Assembly (NCBI GenBank): GCA_009917805.1
Contig: RGES01000033.1
Location: 1-10,989 of the forward strand
Length of the DNA: 10,989 bases
DNA from: Verrucomicrobiota bacterium
GTDB lineage: Bacteria; Verrucomicrobiota; Verrucomicrobiia; Opitutales; UBA953
Direction of reading: 5' to 3'
Part shown: positions 6,978 to 10,989 of the stretch, in pieces
Layout of the letters: each line of letters opens with the position of its first letter
Position numbering within the stretch: position 1 is the stretch's first letter
Notes under the pieces: model-generated
The model's database searches: none
What the model was told of the DNA's origin: nothing
What the model saw: only the letters and a program-made list of their open reading frames with translations
Position numbers and translations under genes: made by a program

Positions 6978-8168
6978 ATGTCGAATCCCGCTCTCTCCTC
7001 CTGGGCCCGCAACGTCGCCCCTTCACCGACTCTCGCCGTCGATGCCAAGGCGAAGGCCCTCGCCGCCGCCGGCAAGGACGTCGTCGGTTTCGGCGTCGGT
7101 GAGCCCGATTTCGACACCCCGCAGTTCGTCAAGGACGCCTGCGCCAAGGCCCTGGCCGAAGGTAAGACCAAGTACGCCCCCACGCCGGGCATCCCCGCCC
7201 TCCGCAAGGCCATCGCCGAAGACTACACCCGTCGCGGCTTCACCGGTATCGCCGACGCCAACGTCGTCGTCTCCCCGGGCGGCAAGATGTCCTGCTACCT
7301 CGCCATCCTCGCCACGATCAGCGCCGGCGACGAGGTCGTCATCCCCGCCCCGTATTGGGTGAGCTACCCTGAGATGGTGAAGCTCGCCGGCGGCAAGCCC
7401 GTCGTCGTGAACGCCGAAGACGCCACCGGCTTCAAGATCACCCCCGCCCAGCTGACCGCCGCGCTCACCCCGAAGACGCGCATGGTCATCATCAACAGCC
7501 CGTCCAACCCGACCGGCGCCGTCTATAGCCGCGCCGAGCTCGAAGCCCTCGTGGCCATCTGCGTGCAGGCCAACGTCTGGATCATGTCCGACGAGATCTA
7601 CGAGAACCTCGTCTATGACGGCCAGACCACCTGCAGCCCGGCGACCTTCTCGCCCGAAGCCGCCCGCCTGACCATCACCGTCTCCGGCTACGCCAAGAGC
7701 TACTCCATGACCGGCTGGCGCCTCGGCACCCTCGTCGCCTCCGACAAGGCCCTCGCCGCCGCCGTGGCCGACCTCCAGAGCCAGATCTCGTCCAACGCCA
7801 CCACCTTCGCCCAGTTCGGCGCCCTGGCCGTCCACCAGCACCCCGACAAGGCCAAGGCCTCCCTCGCCGAGATGGGCGCCGTCTTCGACAAGCGCCGCCT
7901 CAACCTCCTCGCCGGCCTCAACGCCATCCCGGGCCTGACCTGCTACCGCTCGCAGGGCGCCTTCTACCTCTTCCCGAACATCAAGTCCTTCGGCCTGACC
8001 TCCGCCCAGTTCGCCGACCGCCTTCTCGAAGAAGAACTGATGGCCGTCGTCCCCGGTTCCGCGTTCGGCTCCGAAGGTTACATCCGCCTCAGCTACGCGA
8101 CCTCCGATAAGGTGATCGCCCAGGGCCTCGAGCGCCTCGCGCGTTTCTGTTCTAAGCTCAAAAAGTAA
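6978..8168 (+). CDS. aspC: Class I PLP-dependent aminotransferase, aspartate/prephenate aminotransferase type
   Basis: Cytoplasmic transaminase of fold type I, subgroup Ib (Thermus/Bacillus AspC-like), moving amino groups between aspartate and 2-oxoglutarate and, in many members, to prephenate for Tyr/Phe synthesis. 396 residues is the usual length. Motifs: N-terminal PSPTLAVDAKAKAL (15-28), GEPDFDTP (41-48), K-x-x-Y-x-P-TPGIPALRKAIA (65-80), cofactor-phosphate region SPGGK (99-103), NSPSNPTG (173-180), SDEIYE with PLP-ring Asp205 and Tyr208, and SGYAKSYSMTGWRLG with Schiff-base Lys240. The RLSYA phrase near the C-terminus supplies the substrate-carboxylate Arg. ATG 6978 is preferred over an in-frame TTG at 6936 because family members begin shortly before PSPT. 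Substrate choice between aspartate, prephenate and others cannot be settled by reading. Confidence 0.95.
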   Translation: MSNPALSSWARNVAPSPTLAVDAKAKALAAAGKDVVGFGVGEPDFDTPQFVKDACAKALAEGKTKYAPTPGIPALRKAIAEDYTRRGFTGIADANVVVSPGGKMSCYLAILATISAGDEVVIPAPYWVSYPEMVKLAGGKPVVVNAEDATGFKITPAQLTAALTPKTRMVIINSPSNPTGAVYSRAELEALVAICVQANVWIMSDEIYENLVYDGQTTCSPATFSPEAARLTITVSGYAKSYSMTGWRLGTLVASDKALAAAVADLQSQISSNATTFAQFGALAVHQHPDKAKASLAEMGAVFDKRRLNLLAGLNAIPGLTCYRSQGAFYLFPNIKSFGLTSAQFADRLLEEELMAVVPGSAFGSEGYIRLSYATSDKVIAQGLERLARFCSKLKK

Positions 8169-8183
8169 TCGCCTTCGGCGATT
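8167..8183 (+). other. Short hairpin at the end of the aminotransferase gene
   Basis: AATCGCC, TTC, GGCGATT form a perfect 7-bp stem with a 3-base loop overlapping the TAA stop. It stands just before the terminator and may protect the transcript 3' end (inference). Confidence 0.4.
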
Positions 8184-8194
8184 GCCCCAAAACG

Positions 8195-8222
8195 AAGGAC
8201 GGTCCTCCGGCCGTCCTTTTTT
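8195..8222 (+). terminator. Intrinsic terminator of the aminotransferase gene
   Basis: AAGGACGG (8195-8202) pairs perfectly with CCGTCCTT (8211-8218) around an 8-base loop, followed by six Ts (8217-8222). It is a textbook Rho-independent terminator 26 bases after the stop. A partial T-run (TTCGTTTT on the minus strand) means it may also stop transcription arriving from the HAD phosphatase gene. Confidence 0.85.
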
Positions 8223-8235
8223 GTGCCTGCATCGA

Positions 8236-8263
8236 GGTAGGGGCACGACCGCGTCGTGCCCTA
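8236..8263 (+). repeat. REP-like palindrome, copy A (GTAG at 8237-8240)
   Basis: The tetramer GTAG is followed by a perfect 9-bp stem, GGGCACGAC (8241-8249) and GTCGTGCCC (8253-8261), with a CGC loop, then TA. GTAG ahead of a GC-rich palindrome is the signature of REP sequences mobilised by RAYT (TnpA-REP, Y1) transposases. No transposase lies in the window. It pairs with copy B in inverted orientation. Confidence 0.75.
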
Positions 8264-8279
8264 GTGGCATCAATGTCTC

Positions 8280-8307
8280 TAGGGCAGCACGCGGTGCTGC
8301 CCCTACC
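8280..8307 (-). repeat. REP-like palindrome, copy B, inverted (GTAG on the minus strand at 8306-8303)
   Basis: This is the same 28-base layout as copy A read on the minus strand: GTAG, then a perfect 9-bp stem (GGGCAGCAC and GTGCTGCCC as read on +), then TA. Against copy A only two base pairs differ, at stem positions 6-7 (CG against GC), and both sides of the stem change together. The two copies are 16 bases apart, a BIME-like head-to-head pair between convergent genes. Confidence 0.75.
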
Positions 8308-8316
8308 TGATTAAGC

Positions 8317-8925
8317 TCAGGCCGGCTCCACGAGGATACAGGGCATCCCGGCGGCGTCGGCGGCTTCCTTGCCGCGCGGGCTGTCCTCGATGACGACGCA
8401 GTCGGCGGGCTTCAGTCCGAGGCGGTCCGCCGCGGCGAGGAAGAGGTCGGGGTGCGGCTTCGAACGCGCGGCGTCCTCGGCGGTGATGATCGCGTCGAAG
8501 AGGTGCGTGATGTCGATGCGCTTGAGGGTCGTGTGGACGTGGTCGCGTCGGCCGGCGGACGCGACGGCGGTCTTGTGGCCGAGTCCGCGGACGTGGTGGA
8601 CGACGGCGACGACTTCCGTGCGGGCGGTGACGTCCTTAGCGAGGTGCTCCTCCAGGAACTCATGGCCGTCGGCGAGCAGCTGTTCGACGTTGAGGTCGAA
8701 GCCGTAGTCGGCCTTGAGGCGCTTGCAGGTATCGACGGCGGACATGCCGCCCATCGAACAGAAGAGGGGCCAGGGGAAGTCGAACGGCCGGCCGATCTGC
8801 TTGCTCACGATATGCGTCCAGCTGCGGTGGTGGATCCACATGGAGGCCGCGAGCGTGCCGTCGCAGTCGAAGATCCAGCCCGGACGGGAGAGCAGGGCCG
8901 GGTCGAAGGGAATCATCGTGGACAT
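8317..8925 (-). CDS. HAD-superfamily phosphatase, beta-phosphoglucomutase/YqaB-like
   Basis: Cytoplasmic small-molecule phosphatase or phosphomutase of the haloacid dehalogenase superfamily, subfamily I with a helical cap, 202 residues. Motif I is FDCDGTL with nucleophile Asp20 and acid/base Asp22; motif II is VASAG with Ser123; motif III is SKPHPD with Lys156; motif IV is VIEDSPRGKEAADAAGM with Glu180 and Asp181. All four motifs are intact, so it should be active. The cap (about 30-95), including HHRSW and GGM, resembles the sugar-phosphate phosphatase YqaB and beta-phosphoglucomutase, but the substrate cannot be read from sequence. The ATG at 8925 follows the ffh stop by 5 bases, so the two are probably cotranscribed. 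The N-terminus runs ~17 residues before motif I, slightly long; Met4 is an alternative start. Confidence 0.92.
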   Translation of the reverse strand: MSTMIPFDPALLSRPGWIFDCDGTLAASMWIHHRSWTHIVSKQIGRPFDFPWPLFCSMGGMSAVDTCKRLKADYGFDLNVEQLLADGHEFLEEHLAKDVTARTEVVAVVHHVRGLGHKTAVASAGRRDHVHTTLKRIDITHLFDAIITAEDAARSKPHPDLFLAAADRLGLKPADCVVIEDSPRGKEAADAAGMPCILVEPA

Positions 8926-8930
8926 GGCGA

Positions 8931-10301
8931 TCAGCGCATGCCCGGGAAACCGCCGCCGGGGAAGCCGCCGCGGCCGCCGCCCATCTGGCCCATGCGACGC
9001 ATGAGCTCCTTGCCCTTGCCGCCCTTCATCATGCGCATCATCTCGCGCATCTGGGAGAACTGCTTGATCAGCGCGTTGACGTCGCTGACCTGGGTGCCCG
9101 AGCCCTTGGCGATGCGGAGACGGCGGGAGCCGTTGAGGATGTCGGGGTTGCGACGCTCCTTCTTGGTCATCGAGAGCACGATGGCCTCGGTCTTGGCGAG
9201 GTGCTTCTCTTCCTTGGCGCCGACCTGGATGCCGCCCATGCCTGGCATCATCTTCATGATGTCGCCGAGCGGGCCCATCTTCTTCATCTGCGACATCTGC
9301 GCGAGGAAGTCCTCGAGGTCGAAGTCGGCCTTCTTCATCTTCTCGGCCAGGCGCTCGGCTTCCTTGTGGTCGACGACCTCCTGGGCCTTCTCGACGAGGG
9401 AGACGACGTCGCCCATGCCCAGGATGCGCTGGGCCATGCGGTCGGGGTGGAAGGTGTCGAAGTCCGAGGACTTCTCGCCCGTGCCCATGTAGCGGATCGG
9501 GACGCCCGTGACCGTCTTCATCGACAGCGCGGCGCCGCCGCGGGCGTCGCCGTCGAGCTTGGTCAGGATGATGCCGGTGAGGGGCGTGGATTCGTGGAAC
9601 TTGGCGGCCACGTCGACGGCCTGCTGGCCGAGCGCGGCATCGGCGACGAGGAAGACCTCGTGCGGCTGGAAGGCGTCGCGGACGCGGCGGACTTCTTCCA
9701 TCAGGTCGCCGTCGATCTGGAGGCGGCCGGCAGTGTCGACGATGACGAGGTCCGCGGCGGCGGCTTCGGCTTCCTTGACCAGGCGGCCCACCATGGCGGC
9801 GACGTCGGTCGCGGCGCGGTCGGCGCGGAAGTCGAAGCCTTCGTTCTTGGCGAGGGTCTCGAGCTGGTCGATGGCGGCCGGACGGCGTAAGTCGGCGGCG
9901 ACGAGGGAAGGCTTACGGACGCCTTCCTTCTTCACGAGGTGCTTGGCGAGCTTGGCGGCGCTGGTGGTCTTGCCGGAGCCCTGGAGGCCGACGAGGAGCA
10001 CGCGCAGCGGGCGGCGAGGGTCGATCGGGCGTTCGCCTTCGCCCAGCAGCTTGGTGAGCTCGTCGGAGACGATCTTGACCGCCATCTGGCCGGGGTTGAC
10101 GGATTCGATGACCGCCTGGCCGAGGCAGGCGACCTTGACGCGTTCGGTGAAGTCCTTGGCGACCTTGAAATTGACGTCCGCGGACATCAGCGCCGAGCGC
10201 ACCTCGGTCAGCGCCGGGGCGATGTTCTCTTCGGAGAGCTTGGAGAGCCCCCGGAGGTCGCGGAGGGCCTTGGTAAGTTTGTCGGTGAGGTTGGCGAACA
10301 C
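8931..10301 (-). CDS. ffh: Signal recognition particle protein Ffh (SRP54)
   Basis: Cytoplasmic GTPase that, with 4.5S/SRP RNA, binds signal sequences on ribosome-nascent chains and docks with FtsY to target membrane proteins. 456 residues, full length. N domain about 1-95 (LSEENIAPALTEVRSALMSADV). G domain about 96-295 with P-loop GLQGSGKT (105-112), DLRRPAAIDQL (137-147), DTAGR (189-193), TKLDG (247-251) and GTGEK. M domain from about 325 with RNA-binding RLRIAKGSG (395-402) and a Met-rich tail, ending in a Gly/Pro/Met-rich GGGFPGGGFPGMR-like stretch. The start is GTG at 10301, giving the standard MFANLTDKL beginning; no Shine-Dalgarno is visible. Its upstream region is occupied by the 7-bp repeat arrays, so its promoter must lie in or beyond them. 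Confidence 0.98.
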   Translation of the reverse strand: MFANLTDKLTKALRDLRGLSKLSEENIAPALTEVRSALMSADVNFKVAKDFTERVKVACLGQAVIESVNPGQMAVKIVSDELTKLLGEGERPIDPRRPLRVLLVGLQGSGKTTSAAKLAKHLVKKEGVRKPSLVAADLRRPAAIDQLETLAKNEGFDFRADRAATDVAAMVGRLVKEAEAAAADLVIVDTAGRLQIDGDLMEEVRRVRDAFQPHEVFLVADAALGQQAVDVAAKFHESTPLTGIILTKLDGDARGGAALSMKTVTGVPIRYMGTGEKSSDFDTFHPDRMAQRILGMGDVVSLVEKAQEVVDHKEAERLAEKMKKADFDLEDFLAQMSQMKKMGPLGDIMKMMPGMGGIQVGAKEEKHLAKTEAIVLSMTKKERRNPDILNGSRRLRIAKGSGTQVSDVNALIKQFSQMREMMRMMKGGKGKELMRRMGQMGGGRGGFPGGGFPGMR

Positions 10302-10317
10302 GGAAGTCGGGGACTGA

Positions 10318-10345
10318 GAGTATGGAGTATCGAGTATGGAGTCTC
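10318..10345 (+). repeat. 7-bp tandem repeat array, left (GAGTATG/GAGTATC)
   Basis: Four consecutive heptamers GAGTATG, GAGTATC, GAGTATG, GAGTCTC, preceded by GA. The array lies 16 bases upstream of the ffh start. It is the inverted counterpart of the array at 10961-10988: aligned over 33 bases with that array's reverse complement, 28 match. Confidence 0.85.
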
Positions 10346-10388
10346 GGGGAACTGCCTAAGAGGAGGGAGTAAAGGCGCTCGGGATTGG

Positions 10389-10408
10389 GGTATCGAGTAT
10401 AGAGTAAG
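10389..10408 (+). repeat. 7-bp repeat array, middle (degenerate)
   Basis: This is a GGTATC partial unit followed by GAGTATA and GAGTAAG, the same heptamer family in the same orientation as the left array. It lies between the ffh start and the four-helix-bundle gene. The spacer 10346-10388 holds no gene. Confidence 0.65.
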
Positions 10409-10456
10409 GTCAAATGGGGTTTTCTTGCCCAGATTAGGCTCCTTTGGGCGGTGATC

Positions 10457-10873
10457 CTAGTCCTTATCCTCGGACAGCCTTTGTCGTTCCTGCCTCATGC
10501 GGATAACTCCGCCAATGAGTCTGCCTAACTCCTCGGCTGAGGTTCGGAACCGGGCGAAATCTTCTTTGGCGACGGTTCCGATCTCATGGGCAATTTCGAC
10601 CTGGGTTTCCAGTTCGGCCAAAGAAGCCCGGGCTATGACGATAAATCGAAGCGACTCCTTGTTAGTGCTTCTCTCGTCGCCTTCCGCAATGTTTGAGGCT
10701 ATAGATACGGCTGCCCGCGTCATTTGATCGCAGAGGGTATACTTACGGCAGAGGCTGGGTGACTCGCAGAGCCGATAGATCGAGACGGCCATCAGCTTGG
10801 CTTTCTGCCATACGAGCAAGTCGCGATAGGTCTTAACTTGGCCGAGGGGCGTTGAAGGTTTCATCGCAATCAT
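10457..10873 (-). CDS. Four-helix-bundle protein of the 23S rRNA intervening-sequence (S23/IVP) family
   Basis: 138-residue helical protein. YRDLLVWQKAKLMAVSIYRL (16-35), RAAVSIASNIAEG (53-65), SLRFIVIARASLAELETQ (74-91) and the A-H-E-I-G turn match the consensus of the family first found in intervening sequences of 23S rRNA genes (TIGR02436-type). These proteins form pentameric four-helix bundles; related Avd proteins serve diversity-generating retroelements. The molecular role is unknown. No rRNA or reverse transcriptase is in this window, so it is a stand-alone copy. Composition differs from its neighbours: one 60-base line (10681-10740) is 31/60 GC, against 41/60 for a line of ffh (9661-9720). 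The ATG at 10873 overlaps the stop of a tiny upstream ORF; an ATG at 10864 is an alternative start. Inverted 7-bp repeat arrays flank the gene. Confidence 0.94.
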   Translation of the reverse strand: MIAMKPSTPLGQVKTYRDLLVWQKAKLMAVSIYRLCESPSLCRKYTLCDQMTRAAVSIASNIAEGDERSTNKESLRFIVIARASLAELETQVEIAHEIGTVAKEDFARFRTSAEELGRLIGGVIRMRQERQRLSEDKD

Positions 10874-10893
10874 TGAAGGGGCGGGCAGGGCAC
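10870..10893 (-). CDS. Possible 7-codon leader ORF coupled to the four-helix-bundle gene
   Basis: Reading on the minus strand, AGGAGGTGA (10904-10896), a full Shine-Dalgarno match, is followed by a GTG at 10893 with 5 bases between AGGAGG and the second GTG. The frame encodes six more codons (Pro-Cys-Pro-Pro-Leu-Gln) and stops at TGA (10872-10870), overlapping the ATG of the four-helix-bundle gene as ATGA. The Shine-Dalgarno is 22 bases from that ATG, too far to serve it directly, so termination-reinitiation coupling is plausible. It could be chance; so short an ORF has no other support. Confidence 0.3.
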   Translation of the reverse strand: MPCPPLQ

Positions 10894-10921
10894 GGTCACC
10901 TCCTGACTCGTCGGCTATTAC

Positions 10922-10956
10922 CCGGAGGCTATTGCCCCCTTATGCCTCTGGTTTTT
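10922..10956 (+). other. Hairpin with T-tail on the + strand upstream of the four-helix-bundle gene
   Basis: CCGGAGGC (10922-10929) pairs with GCCTCTGG (10944-10951) with one G-U pair, a 14-base loop, and TTTTT at 10952-10956. On + it resembles a terminator, but no + gene precedes it. On - it would be a hairpin in the leader of the four-helix-bundle gene. The remainder of 10874-10960 shows no other gene. Confidence 0.35.
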
Positions 10957-10960
10957 CCCC

Positions 10961-10989
10961 TATACTCGATACTCCATACTCGATACTCT
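10961..10989 (-). repeat. 7-bp tandem repeat array, right, inverted (runs off the window)
   Basis: On + it reads TATACTC, GATACTC, CATACTC, GATACTC, T; on the minus strand that is GAGTATC, GAGTATG, GAGTATC, GAGTATA. It is the same heptamer family as the left array in opposite orientation, on the far side of the four-helix-bundle gene. It reaches the window edge, so the array may be longer. Confidence 0.85.

Noticed and set aside
7023..8273. 416-codon minus-strand frame opposite the aminotransferase gene
   Set aside because: It is a Gly/Asp/Val/Glu-rich artefact of GC-rich antisense, with no recognisable motifs, while the + frame is a complete aminotransferase.
8452..9890. Long + strand frames opposite the HAD phosphatase and ffh
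   Set aside because: They contain Met/Ser/Arg/Leu-rich nonsense generated by the complement of ffh, whose minus-strand motifs are unambiguous.
10457..10873. Diversity-generating retroelement accessory protein (Avd)
   Set aside because: Avd shares the fold, but no reverse transcriptase, template repeat or variable repeat is visible, and the motifs fit the S23/IVP family better.
10896..10904. TCACCTCCT on the + strand as a 16S rRNA 3' end remnant
   Set aside because: Only 9 bases match and flanks do not resemble 16S rRNA. It is better read as a Shine-Dalgarno on the minus strand.
10318..10989. CRISPR array from the regular heptamers
   Set aside because: Units are 7 bp and directly abutting with no spacers, and no cas gene is present. 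This is a microsatellite-like tandem repeat.

Overview
The window is a GC-rich, densely coded bacterial chromosome segment holding ten protein genes. The largest gap between genes is about 155 bases, so no stretch over 300 bases lacks a gene. The cell is probably Gram-negative: PstS has a cleavable signal peptide with no lipobox cysteine. Most starts lack a Shine-Dalgarno sequence. PstC and PstA are the long forms best known from gammaproteobacteria such as Pseudomonas and Vibrio. High GC, weak Shine-Dalgarno use, long Pst permeases and REP-like intergenic repeats together suggest something like an opitute-type Verrucomicrobiota. That placement is an impression and was not tested.

Bases 1-6474 (+ strand) carry a complete-order phosphate uptake operon, pstS (5' end cut by the window) - pstC - pstA - pstB - phoU. 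PstS binds phosphate in the periplasm, PstC/PstA form the membrane channel, PstB hydrolyses ATP, and PhoU couples transport to phosphate signalling. A perfect hairpin separates pstS from pstC, and the downstream genes are packed with gaps of 2, 14 and 19 bases. A hairpin after phoU probably ends the operon. It overlaps a good sigma-70-type promoter that would start a leaderless mRNA for a small four-TM 'phage holin family' (YvlD-like) membrane protein.

Bases 6893-8316 hold a short hexamer tandem repeat, an aspartate/prephenate-type class I aminotransferase gene (+), its intrinsic terminator, and a head-to-head pair of REP-like palindromes with the GTAG signature. The two palindromes differ only by compensatory base-pair swaps.

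Bases 8317-10301 (- strand) carry ffh (SRP54), followed after 5 bases by a HAD-family phosphatase gene, probably one transcription unit.

Bases 10302-10989 hold the most unusual region. A lower-GC gene for a four-helix-bundle protein of the 23S-rRNA-intervening-sequence (S23/IVP) family lies between arrays of a 7-bp tandem repeat (GAGTATC/GAGTATG). The outer arrays are inverted relative to each other, so the gene looks like a small repeat-bounded cassette inserted just upstream of ffh. The best candidates for undescribed biology are this cassette, the REP pair, the AAACAAAC-N6-ATG translation leaders and the shortened PhoU.
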